Shown here in pieces: positions 13,733 through 19,372 of a stretch of 19,372 bases of DNA. How positions within the stretch are numbered: position 1 is the first letter of the stretch; the number at the start of each line of letters is the position of its first letter. The notes beneath the pieces were generated by a model. The model searched no databases and had not been told where the DNA came from. It saw nothing but the letters and a program-made list of their open reading frames with translations. Source of the stretch: Candidatus Iainarchaeum sp. (GTDB lineage Archaea > Micrarchaeota > Micrarchaeia > Anstonellales > Bilamarchaeaceae); NCBI GenBank assembly GCA_028714395.1, contig JAQTMJ010000001.1, positions 1 through 19,372 on the forward strand, given 5' to 3'. Position numbers and translations under genes: made by a program.

Positions 13733-13752
13733 AAATTTTCGCAAAAATTTTT
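13733..13752 (+). terminator. Terminator-like A/T stem with T5 after pgk
   Basis: AAATTTT, CGC, then AAAAATTTTT can fold as an A/T stem ending in T5, 17 nt after the pgk stop. It fits archaeal T-run termination. Confidence 0.5.
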
Positions 13753-13756
13753 GGGC

Positions 13757-13797
13757 ATTTGTAAATTGTGCCTATTCGCATGGGGCGGTTTACAAAT
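13757..13797 (+). promoter_or_regulatory. 9-bp inverted repeat upstream of the ABC importer TATA box (candidate operator)
   Basis: ATTTGTAAA (13757-13765) and TTTACAAAT (13789-13797) are exact inverted copies whose centres are 32 bp apart, about three helical turns. The right arm ends one base before the TATA region at 13799, where the ACAAAT motif occurs again. This is the expected place for a regulator that blocks or recruits TBP/TFB. The factor is not known. Confidence 0.5.
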
Positions 13798-13798
13798 A

Positions 13799-13809
13799 CA
13801 AATATAAAG
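13799..13809 (+). promoter_or_regulatory. TATA box of the ABC importer operon
   Basis: CAAATATAAAG, centred about 28 nt before ATG 13832, predicts a leaderless mRNA and supports that ATG over the in-frame TTG at 13820. Confidence 0.5.
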
Positions 13810-13831
13810 ATTCCCGTCGTTGCTCTATTCC

Positions 13832-15430
13832 ATGCGCAGAGGATATTTCATCATCCTATTCGTAGTTTTCCTGCTTGCCGCGTTCCTCGTGATGGGCTGG
13901 GACTCCCTTCTGCTTCTCTATTACGGGTTCAGGAGCTTCCTGCGCATGATTGCCGCATACGCGCTTTCAGTGATTTTCTCCGTCACCCTTGCGCTCCTGA
14001 TAACCCACAACAAAAGGCTCTCCGCATTCCTTTTCCCCGTTTTGGACGTGCTCCAGTCCGTGCCCATCCTGGGCTTCCTCCCTTTCGCAATCCTCTTCTT
14101 CGTGCACGTTTTCCCCGGCGGCCTGCTGGGCCAGGAATTCTCGTCCATATTCCTGATATTCACCGGCATGGCCTGGGCCATAGCATTTTCCATAGTGGAG
14201 AGCGCATCCTACATAACCAACGACATGCGCGACCTCGCGAAGCTCCTCAACCTCCGGGGCTTCCGCTACCTCACCAACATCGTTTTCCCCATCTCGCTCC
14301 CGCAGTTCGTGTCCAGCTCCATGACCGGCTGGGGCGGGGGCTGGTACTTCCTCGTTGCGAGCGAATACATCACTCTCGGCACAGAGAACATCATGCTGCC
14401 GGGCCTGGGCTCGTTCATCGCGAAATCCGCGTTCTCCTACAACCTCCTCTGGTCCCTGTTCGGGCTCCTGATGCTCGCGTTCATAGTCATAGGAATCAAC
14501 CTCTACGTGTGGCAGCCCCTGCTCAAGAAGAGCCGGGGCACCCTGGAGAAAGCCGACAGCAGCTTCATAGTGGAATCCATGGAATGGATGTACGCGCAGT
14601 TCAGCTCGTTCGGCGAGCGCTTCCAGTCCAGGTCCGAGAAAATAATGGACTACTTCTCGATAAACCCGGAAAATTCCTGGAAGAAGAACGAAACCCTCTC
14701 CACCGCATCCTATTTCATCATGGCCTGCATACTCGCGCTTTTCCTCTACCTGCTTTTCTTCAGGCTTCCCAATTACCTGGACAACCTGCTCATATTCCGC
14801 TACATGCTCTCCTCGCTCGGGCGCATAGCCATAGGTTACGTGATAGCGCTGGTGTGGACCGCTGCGATAGCCATTTTCCTTGCCAGGAACAAAAGGGCGA
14901 TGGCAATCCTGATGCCCCTCTTCGATTTGGGCCAGTCCATACCCGCGATTTCAGTATTCCCCATAGTGGTGGTGCTGGTGGTCCAGACGCTCGGCGGCCA
15001 GCTGGGCCTCAACGTCGCGTCCATCCTGCTCCTGCTCACGGGCATGCAGTGGTATTTCGTTTTCAACCTCGTCCGCGCCGTGCAGACCATACCCGAGGAA
15101 ATATCCGATTTGTCCAGCCTCCTCAGATTGGATACGCTGCAGAAGCTCAGGAACATAATGATTCCTGCGATACTTCCGGCCATATTCATAGCCAGCGTGG
15201 AATCCATAGGGGGCGGATGGAACGCCTCCATAGTCAGCGAGTACATAACAGGCCCGGGCGGAAAAGTTTTTGAGATGGAGGGCCTCGGCTTCCTCCTGTC
15301 CTCATCGGCAGCGAACGCGAACATGGACGGGATTCTGCTCGCCGTTTCAGGCATAACCCTTATAGTGCTGTCCCTCAATTACTTCATCTGGAAGCCGCTC
15401 ATAAGAGGCAGCGACAGGTACAGGTTCTAG
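13832..15430 (+). CDS. NitT/TauT-type ABC transporter permease, two fused permease domains
   Basis: 532-aa integral membrane protein with two homologous BPD-type permease halves in one chain. Each half has a run of membrane helices and a cytoplasmic EAA-like loop that contacts the ATPase: about residues 131-157 (DLAKLLNLRGF to PISLP) and 421-449 (DLSSLLRLDTL to PAILP). The halves align well, e.g. LDVLQSVPILGFLP with FDLGQSIPAISVFP, and both have GGGW followed by SEYI. A soluble linker (about 232-290) joins them. Usual single permeases of this family are about 250-270 aa and work as dimers, so this is a fused dimer. Substrate unknown; family members carry nitrate, sulfonates, taurine, thiamine precursors or riboflavin. 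No binding protein is encoded here. The operon continues with the ATPase 8 nt downstream. Confidence 0.9.
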   Translation: MRRGYFIILFVVFLLAAFLVMGWDSLLLLYYGFRSFLRMIAAYALSVIFSVTLALLITHNKRLSAFLFPVLDVLQSVPILGFLPFAILFFVHVFPGGLLGQEFSSIFLIFTGMAWAIAFSIVESASYITNDMRDLAKLLNLRGFRYLTNIVFPISLPQFVSSSMTGWGGGWYFLVASEYITLGTENIMLPGLGSFIAKSAFSYNLLWSLFGLLMLAFIVIGINLYVWQPLLKKSRGTLEKADSSFIVESMEWMYAQFSSFGERFQSRSEKIMDYFSINPENSWKKNETLSTASYFIMACILALFLYLLFFRLPNYLDNLLIFRYMLSSLGRIAIGYVIALVWTAAIAIFLARNKRAMAILMPLFDLGQSIPAISVFPIVVVLVVQTLGGQLGLNVASILLLLTGMQWYFVFNLVRAVQTIPEEISDLSSLLRLDTLQKLRNIMIPAILPAIFIASVESIGGGWNASIVSEYITGPGGKVFEMEGLGFLLSSSAANANMDGILLAVSGITLIVLSLNYFIWKPLIRGSDRYRF

Positions 15431-15438
15431 GTGCGAGA

Positions 15439-16179
15439 ATGGAACTGATGCTCAAGAACGTTTCGAAAAAATACGAAAGCGAAGGCAAGGAAATACCGGC
15501 AGTAGAGGACATAAACCTGAAGCTGACCCGCAGGGAATCCATCGCGCTGGTGGGCCCCTCGGGCTGCGGAAAAACCACCATAATAAGGATGATTGCAGGG
15601 CTGGAGAAGCCCAGCGCAGGGGAAATCTTCTTCCACGGCAGGCCGCTCACCGGCCCTGACCCGAAGATAATGATGGTGTTCCAGAGCTTCGCGCTCCTTC
15701 CCTGGAAAACGGTGCACGAGAACATAGAGCTTTCCCTTTTGGACCTCCCGCCCGGGAAACGCAGGGAGCTGGTGGACAAGTACGTGGACCTCATAGGGCT
15801 CCAGGGCTTCGCGCGCAACTACCCCAGGGACCTGAGCGGCGGCATGAAGCAGCGCGTCGGGGTAGCGAGGGCGCTCTGCCGCGAGCCCGACATTTTGATC
15901 CTGGACGAGGCGTTCGCCTCGCTGGATTCCCTGACCAGCAGGAACCTGCAGAGCGAAATCCTGCGCTACTACCAGAACAAGAAAATGAAGCCCGACGTTC
16001 TGTTGCTCATAACCCACAGCGTTCCCGAAGCCGTTTATATAGCCGACCGGGTGATAGTGATGAGCCAGCGGCCCGGCCACATAAAGGCGGACCTGCGCAT
16101 AGACCTGGACAAGCCCAAGGACATGCGCGCCCGAAAGTTCCAGGACTACGTGGACGAGATAACTTCCCTGATAACATGA
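15439..16179 (+). CDS. NitT/TauT-type ABC transporter ATP-binding protein
   Basis: 246-aa ABC ATPase that energises the adjacent fused permease. All motifs are intact: Walker A GPSGCGKTT (39-47), Q-loop Gln82 (MVFQSFALLPW), signature LSGGMKQRV (132-140), Walker B ILILDEAF (152-159) with Asp156/Glu157, and switch His193 (LITHS). The LLPWKTVHENI stretch and the GPDPKIMMVFQ loop are typical of the SsuB/TauB/NrtD group. It ends soon after the nucleotide-binding domain and lacks the C-terminal AAA-associated domain that ATPases paired with double permeases often carry; that domain is encoded by the convergent gene 31 bp away. Start: AGGTG 5 nt before ATG 15439. Confidence 0.93.
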   Translation: MELMLKNVSKKYESEGKEIPAVEDINLKLTRRESIALVGPSGCGKTTIIRMIAGLEKPSAGEIFFHGRPLTGPDPKIMMVFQSFALLPWKTVHENIELSLLDLPPGKRRELVDKYVDLIGLQGFARNYPRDLSGGMKQRVGVARALCREPDILILDEAFASLDSLTSRNLQSEILRYYQNKKMKPDVLLLITHSVPEAVYIADRVIVMSQRPGHIKADLRIDLDKPKDMRARKFQDYVDEITSLIT

Positions 16180-16210
16180 ATCATCCAATGGGAATCTCAA
16201 AAACCGGATT

Positions 16211-16699
16211 TCAGACGCGCTTTTGCGGAACTGAGAAAGTGCTCTCCCTGCTGTTGTACTCGAATACCCCGGCGTAGGTCCCCCAGCCCACGAACAGCTT
16301 GTGGAATTTTTCCCTGTCCGCTATGGGGTATCTCTCGCTTATCTTAGTTATCACTTCGCCTTCCCTCACGTATTCAGTTCCCTTGAGCATGCCCACCGCG
16401 GTCCTGAACGGCTCTATCTCCGAAATCCTCTTCCGCAGTATCCTCTTCTTGTCGTCCACGGTCCCGAGGCTCACCGCCTCCCCGTAAATGGTGAGCATGG
16501 TCATGCCGTCCTTCACCTTCATCAGCCCGAACAGCTCGCCCATGTCTATGGCGCTGCCCAGCTCGTCCATGTCCATCTTAAGCTCTTCGCTCAGGAAGGA
16601 CACCTTGGCGCTCCCCCCGTAGGAATACAGCACCTCCACCAGGCCCAGCACCCGTCCCACGCTGGCGTCGGGAAGCGGCATTATCTTGTGTTTAGCCAT
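16211..16699 (-). CDS. Stand-alone AAA-associated domain protein (ABC ATPase C-terminal domain)
   Basis: 162 aa resembling the AAA-associated C-terminal domain (Pfam AAA_assoc_C) found at the end of some NitT/TauT ABC ATPases. Seen: a winged-helix-like first half (VGRVLGLVEVLYSYGG, then LSEELKMDMDELGSAIDMGELFGLMKVKDG and LTIYGEAV at about 70-76) and the hallmark GWGTYAGVFEYN (138-149) near the end. Here it is a separate gene, convergent to the ATPase gene that would normally contain it, with its own TATA box (16726-16736, about 32 nt from ATG 16699). Likely a trans-acting regulator of the transporter ATPase, possibly with DNA- or ligand-binding ability (inference). The domain call is from memory of the family pattern. 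Confidence 0.75.
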   Translation of the reverse strand: MAKHKIMPLPDASVGRVLGLVEVLYSYGGSAKVSFLSEELKMDMDELGSAIDMGELFGLMKVKDGMTMLTIYGEAVSLGTVDDKKRILRKRISEIEPFRTAVGMLKGTEYVREGEVITKISERYPIADREKFHKLFVGWGTYAGVFEYNSRESTFSVPQKRV

Positions 16700-16725
16700 C
16701 AGAATCCAAAAACCAATTCGGATTG

Positions 16726-16736
16726 AATATTTATAA
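16726..16736 (-). promoter_or_regulatory. TATA box of the AAA-associated domain gene
   Basis: Minus-strand CTTATAAATAT, centred about 32 nt before ATG 16699. The short leader contains a CAAT-TCGG-ATTG hairpin-like sequence (16714-16725) close to the box. Confidence 0.5.
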
Positions 16737-16792
16737 GCTTTAATAACAAATTTCTCTCTGCTCCAAAATCACAAAAACCAACTTACAAGAAC

Positions 16793-16803
16793 TTTTATAA
16801 ATT
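16793..16803 (+). promoter_or_regulatory. TATA box of the 16831 gene
   Basis: TTTTATAAATT, centred near 16798. Transcription would start around 16824, downstream of the first in-frame ATG (16816), so the second ATG (16831) is favoured. Confidence 0.5.
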
Positions 16804-16830
16804 AAAGTCAAGATAATGATATGGATTCCA

Positions 16831-17571
16831 ATGGCTGGAGGAAAACTCAGTTCAAAAAAAGGACCGCTGCTGGTCATAGAGATAACTGCGCCTGGCCCCA
16901 CTACGCGCTTCGCCAGCGTATTGCATAAGAATGAAAAAGGAATAGCGCATTACCGGGTTCCCGTAAATAAAAAACACCCGTGCCTGGTTTCCGAAGGGGA
17001 TGAACTGCCTGCAGTCCCGAATGGCTGGAAGCTCCTTCCAGAAATACAGGTTGTGGAGTTAATCCCAAGCTCTTCCAGCGAATGGTTCATCAGGGTGTGG
17101 CCCACTGGCGGCAACGGCAAATCGGAGTTTTACTGCTGCACAGGCCCCTGCAATGTTCGCGAAGGAGACCGATTGCATTCAATTCCAAAAGACTGGAAAC
17201 CCCTTCCACTGGCTAACGAGGAAAAAACCAGCAACAAACTGTTCTCGGATTACCTTAGCCTGGGGGGTTCGCTTTCAGAGATCGATTTCGGGCGGGCGTA
17301 TTCCGCCTTCTGGTCATCCAGGGATTGCGATGTTGCGCGTGAATTGCTGCTGGCATCCCCGGGGGAAAAGGAGCCCATAACCAGACCCGTACTTGAGGCC
17401 GCTGCAAGGATTGTCGCAACTGAGATGTTCAGTCCGTTTACTATCCACAAAAACCCGGAAAAAAGCGCCTGGCTCCTGAAAGAAGCGCGCATTTTTGCCG
17501 CCCTGCTGGGGCAAGAGGGGAGCGAGCCTCAGATGGGGGAAGCCGCACGGTTTGAGAAAACCGTGATGTAA
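16831..17571 (+). CDS. Hypothetical protein with an internal duplication
   Basis: 246 aa, not recognised. The first half contains two related units of about 57 residues, about 13-71 and 72-128. Each ends in a shared pattern: Cys-x-Val, EGDEL or EGDRL, then a Pro, Trp-Lys and Leu-Pro (PNGWKLLP and PKDWKPLP). Each begins with a hydrophobic beta-like stretch (LLVIEIT, VVELIP). The repeats look like small all-beta modules. The second half is helical (SDYLSLGG, VLEAAARIVATEM, AWLLKEARIFAALL). No signal peptide or membrane helix. Start: ATG 16816 is in frame, but it lies only 18 nt from the TATA box centre; ATG 16831, 33 nt away, fits the other promoters in this window. Neither has a Shine-Dalgarno site. 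Probably monocistronic; function unknown. Confidence 0.62.
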   Translation: MAGGKLSSKKGPLLVIEITAPGPTTRFASVLHKNEKGIAHYRVPVNKKHPCLVSEGDELPAVPNGWKLLPEIQVVELIPSSSSEWFIRVWPTGGNGKSEFYCCTGPCNVREGDRLHSIPKDWKPLPLANEEKTSNKLFSDYLSLGGSLSEIDFGRAYSAFWSSRDCDVARELLLASPGEKEPITRPVLEAAARIVATEMFSPFTIHKNPEKSAWLLKEARIFAALLGQEGSEPQMGEAARFEKTVM

Positions 17572-17654
17572 ATTCAGAACTCAAGGTCCCAATCATCGCC
17601 ATTCGCATGGCTCAGAAAATCTGGTTCTCATCAATGATGGAATAAGGAATGGAA

Positions 17655-17677
17655 CAAATAAAAAACAAATAGAAAAA
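17655..17677 (-). terminator. T-rich terminator of tfb
   Basis: Immediately after the tfb stop the minus strand reads TTTTTCTATTTG then TTTTTTATTTG, several T-runs in 23 nt without a strong hairpin. This is the usual archaeal intrinsic terminator form. Confidence 0.65.
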
Positions 17678-18586
17678 CTAAAGGTTTATCTTGAGCCCGA
17701 GCTCCTTCTTGAGCTCCCTGTAGCGGTTCCTTATGGTAACTTCGGTTACCCCGGCAACGTCCGCAACCTCCTTCTGGGTCCTCTTCTCGCCGTGCATCGC
17801 GCTCGCTATGTACAGCGCGGCCGCGGCAACGCCGGTGGGCCCCCTTCCTGAAATGAGCCCCTTCTTAACGGATTTCTTTATGAGCTTCACCGCCTCCTCC
17901 TGCACCGGCGGCCCGAGCTTCAGGGCAGCGGCGAATTTGGGCACGTATTCCGCAGGGTCGGTGAGCGGCACGTCCATGTTCATCTCCACTTTTATGAACC
18001 TATACGCTCTTCCGATTTCCTTCTTCTCTATCCCGGAAGCCTTGGCAATCTCGTCCAGAGTCCTCGGGATTCCATGCATCCTGCATATCGCGTATATGAC
18101 TGCCGATACGACGCTCTCAATGAGCCTGCCCCTTATGAGCTCCTCCTTCACCACCTTCCTGTAAAGCAGCGCGGCGCTCTCCTTTATGTTCTCGGGCAAC
18201 CCAAGGGATGAAGCCACCCGGTCCAGCTCGGCAAGCGCGATTGCGAGGTTCCTTTCCATGGAAGTGGCTATGCTAACTCTCTTGTGCCACTTCCTCATCC
18301 TGTACAGCTGGGCCTGCTTCTTCGGCGATATCCTCACTCCTCTTATGTCCCTGTTGTACTGGTCTATCTCCGTGACAAGGCCCTTGTTCGGCCTCATGAA
18401 CTTCACCGGCGCCCCTCCCCTGGCCCTCTTCTCCTTCTGCTCCGCGTCGAAGGCCCTCCACTCGGGCCCGAAATCCACGATGTTCTCGCTTATTATCAGG
18501 CCGCAGCTTGCGCAGATTATCTCCCCTTTCTCGTAATCCTTTATCAGCTTCTTCCCACCGCATTCCGGGCATTTGTTCTCAGCCAT
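17678..18586 (-). CDS. tfb: Transcription initiation factor B (TFB)
   Basis: 302-aa TFIIB homologue. It binds the TBP-TATA complex and the BRE and recruits archaeal RNA polymerase. N-terminal zinc ribbon: CPEC (Cys6, Cys9) and CASCG (Cys25, Cys28). A B-finger/linker region follows (GPEWRAFD, then RGGAPVKFMRPNKGL). Two cyclin folds cover about 110-200 and 205-300; the second ends with a helix-turn-helix (QKEVADVAGVTEVTIRNRYREL) that contacts the BRE. Full length with all zinc ligands. Start: ATG 18586 is preceded by GAGGGAGAT; the in-frame GTG at 18613 lies within a palindrome and lacks a ribosome-binding site. Divergent from the winged-helix gene. Promoter: TATA near 18648. Confidence 0.96.
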   Translation of the reverse strand: MAENKCPECGGKKLIKDYEKGEIICASCGLIISENIVDFGPEWRAFDAEQKEKRARGGAPVKFMRPNKGLVTEIDQYNRDIRGVRISPKKQAQLYRMRKWHKRVSIATSMERNLAIALAELDRVASSLGLPENIKESAALLYRKVVKEELIRGRLIESVVSAVIYAICRMHGIPRTLDEIAKASGIEKKEIGRAYRFIKVEMNMDVPLTDPAEYVPKFAAALKLGPPVQEEAVKLIKKSVKKGLISGRGPTGVAAAALYIASAMHGEKRTQKEVADVAGVTEVTIRNRYRELKKELGLKINL

Positions 18587-18612
18587 TTTATCTCCCTCGT
18601 TTTGTTTTCGCA

Positions 18613-18629
18613 CCAGCGCGAAGCGCTGG
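18613..18629 (-). promoter_or_regulatory. Perfect 7-bp palindrome at the predicted tfb transcription start (candidate operator)
   Basis: CCAGCGC-GAA-GCGCTGG. The TATA box (18642-18653) predicts a transcription start near 18622, the centre of this palindrome. It could be a DNA operator over the start site, or the 5' hairpin of the mRNA leader. Confidence 0.45.
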
Positions 18630-18641
18630 GAATTAGAATAA

Positions 18642-18653
18642 GCTTTTTAAATT
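18642..18653 (-). promoter_or_regulatory. TATA box of tfb
   Basis: Minus-strand AATTTAAAAAGC, centred about 62 nt before ATG 18586. The leader would be about 35-38 nt and includes GAGGGAGAT as ribosome-binding site. Confidence 0.5.
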
Positions 18654-18689
18654 TTTCCATAATGCGTATGGTATTTTGAAGCATAGGGG

Positions 18690-18698
18690 TTTATATAT
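18690..18698 (+). promoter_or_regulatory. TATA box of the winged-helix operon
   Basis: TTTATATAT, centred about 72 nt before ATG 18766. It predicts a leader of about 46 nt, one of the few clearly leadered transcripts in the window. Confidence 0.5.
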
Positions 18699-18743
18699 GT
18701 TTCGACCAGCCGCGCCCCCATAAAAAAGAATAATAACCATCGC

Positions 18744-18766
18744 TCCCACTTACCTCCGTGGTGGGA
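18744..18766 (+). promoter_or_regulatory. Leader hairpin that would mask the Shine-Dalgarno site
   Basis: TCCCAC (18744-18749) is the exact complement of GTGGGA (18761-18766), which contains most of the Shine-Dalgarno site (GGTGGG 18760-18765) and the first base of the ATG. The 11-nt loop includes ACCTCC. Folding would block translation initiation. It could act as a translational switch; only the pairing is seen. Confidence 0.4.
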
Positions 18767-19062
18767 TGAACTCCTTCGAGCGAATATTCTACTGGCTGTT
18801 CGTGGGTTCCAAGGGCGGAAGGAACCGGGCCCGGATACTCCTGAGGCTGATGAAGGAGCCGCTCAATTCCAACAAGCTCTCGGAGGCGCTCAGGCTGGAC
18901 TACAAGACCATCCAGCACCACCTGGACCTGCTGGAGGAGAACGGAGTGATAGAATGGAGCGGAAAGAAATACGGAAAGGTGTATTTTCCCAGCATGGAAT
19001 TCGAGAGCAACAAAAAAACCCTCCTTCCCCTGGTAAAAAAGGTGATTGAAGATGAACAATGA
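18766..19062 (+). CDS. Small winged-helix (ArsR-like) transcription regulator
   Basis: 98 aa, a single winged helix-turn-helix domain. Seen: a helix (RNRARILLRLMKEPLNSNKLSEAL) leading into the recognition helix LDYKTIQHHLDLLEENGVIE, then a beta-wing (KKYGKVYFPS) and a C-terminal helix ending in VKKVIEDEQ. The N-terminal 15 residues (FERIFYWLFVG) are aromatic and hydrophobic. No metal-binding cysteines, so a metal-sensing ArsR role is unlikely. Start: GGTGGG directly before ATG 18766. Its end overlaps the following membrane-protein gene by 11 nt; such regulator-membrane protein pairs are common in archaea, and the regulator may respond to its partner (inference). DNA-binding role is confident; target unknown. 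Confidence 0.88.
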   Translation: MNSFERIFYWLFVGSKGGRNRARILLRLMKEPLNSNKLSEALRLDYKTIQHHLDLLEENGVIEWSGKKYGKVYFPSMEFESNKKTLLPLVKKVIEDEQ

Positions 19063-19372
19063 CCTGAAGGCTGCGCTGCTCACATTGGCGATATTCCTGG
19101 GCGCGGCGCTCATGCTCTACGTGGGCTACCACACGGTGCCCTTCGACAACCTGAAGGTGCAGTTCCAGCTCAGGCTGGTTACCGACGTTCTCACCCTGGT
19201 GGATCTCGTGCTCATAGCGTTCCTGCTCGTCTCCTACTCCAAGTCCTACCTGAAACTCAAGTCAGAGTTCACGCTGGGCCTGGTGCTGTTCCTCGCATGC
19301 ATGCTCCTGTTCGTGATGAGCTCCAGCCACACCATGCTGGAGTTCCTGGGCTTCTTCTCGGGCAATAACGAG
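19052..19372 (+). CDS. Membrane protein, 3'-truncated by window edge
   Basis: At least 107 codons, open to the end of the window. Start ATG 19052 with GGTGAT at 19041-19046, 5 nt upstream; it overlaps the end of the winged-helix gene by 11 nt in another frame, so the two are co-translated. The visible part has three predicted membrane helices (about residues 7-26, 43-62 and 75-92) with short polar loops (VPFDNLKVQFQ, SKSYLKLKSE). No catalytic motif is seen in the visible part and no family is recognised. Probably the functional partner of the regulator, e.g. a membrane sensor (inference). Confidence 0.72.
   Translation, partial: MNNDLKAALLTLAIFLGAALMLYVGYHTVPFDNLKVQFQLRLVTDVLTLVDLVLIAFLLVSYSKSYLKLKSEFTLGLVLFLACMLLFVMSSSHTMLEFLGFFSGNNE

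Noticed and set aside
13768-15273. A 501-codon open frame overlapping the ABC permease
   Set aside because: Its composition is Arg/Pro/His-rich with no domain, and it is in a shifted frame over a clear membrane permease. It is a codon-bias shadow.
15427-16200. A 257-codon minus-strand frame over the ABC ATPase
   Set aside because: It lies wholly antisense to an ATPase with all motifs intact. No promoter or Shine-Dalgarno site supports it.
17572-17654. Small gene or RNA in the gap before tfb
   Set aside because: No start with a ribosome-binding site and no stable hairpin was seen; only the T-rich tfb terminator adjoins it.

Overview
The window looks like chromosomal DNA of an archaeon, probably a small-genome DPANN-type lineage (Micrarchaeota/Diapherotrites-like; this placement is inference). 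The archaeal assignment itself is firm. It carries an archaeal DnaG-type toprim protein, transcription factor B, an archaeal-type phosphoglycerate kinase and a CDKAL1-like tRNA methylthiotransferase. GGTG-type Shine-Dalgarno sites occur inside operons. TATA boxes lie about 25-33 nt before the first ATG of many lone or first genes, which implies leaderless or very short-leader mRNAs. Genes are dense and there is no gene-free stretch above 300 bp. I see no tRNA, rRNA, CRISPR array, insertion sequence or intein.

Layout. (1) 1-4598, plus strand, is a cell-surface block. It holds the 3' part of an SppA-type membrane serine protease, a membrane-anchored protein with two tandem cysteine-rich repeats, and a tightly packed operon of five proteins that all start with short type IV pilin-like (class III) or related N-terminal membrane segments, one of them 525 aa with 11 N-glycosylation sequons. 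(2) 4619-5569, minus strand, is an AT-rich orphan with a methyltransferase-like fold. (3) 5627-9105, minus strand, is an information-processing block: CBS-domain protein, DUF167 protein, DnaG and t6A methylthiotransferase, with a structured inverted repeat between the CBS and DUF167 genes. (4) 9259-12432 is a mixed region: an unknown protein, RNase HI, a putative HExxH zinc-protease-like protein, and an AT-rich coiled-coil protein built on a 21-bp repeat. (5) 12523-13716 is phosphoglycerate kinase. (6) 13832-16699 is a NitT/TauT-like ABC importer: a double-length fused permease and an ATPase, with a convergent stand-alone copy of the domain that is normally the C-terminus of such ATPases. A 9-bp inverted repeat sits directly upstream of the importer's TATA box. 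(7) 16831-19372 holds an unknown protein with an internal duplication, transcription factor B with a palindrome over its predicted start site, and a winged-helix regulator overlapping a membrane-protein gene that runs off the window.

The most promising region for undescribed biology is the pilin-like operon with its SppA and cysteine-repeat neighbours. It looks like a set of structural and minor subunits of a surface filament or pseudopilus, with the assembly ATPase and platform encoded elsewhere. The second is the ABC importer whose regulatory C-terminal domain is a separate, oppositely transcribed gene.
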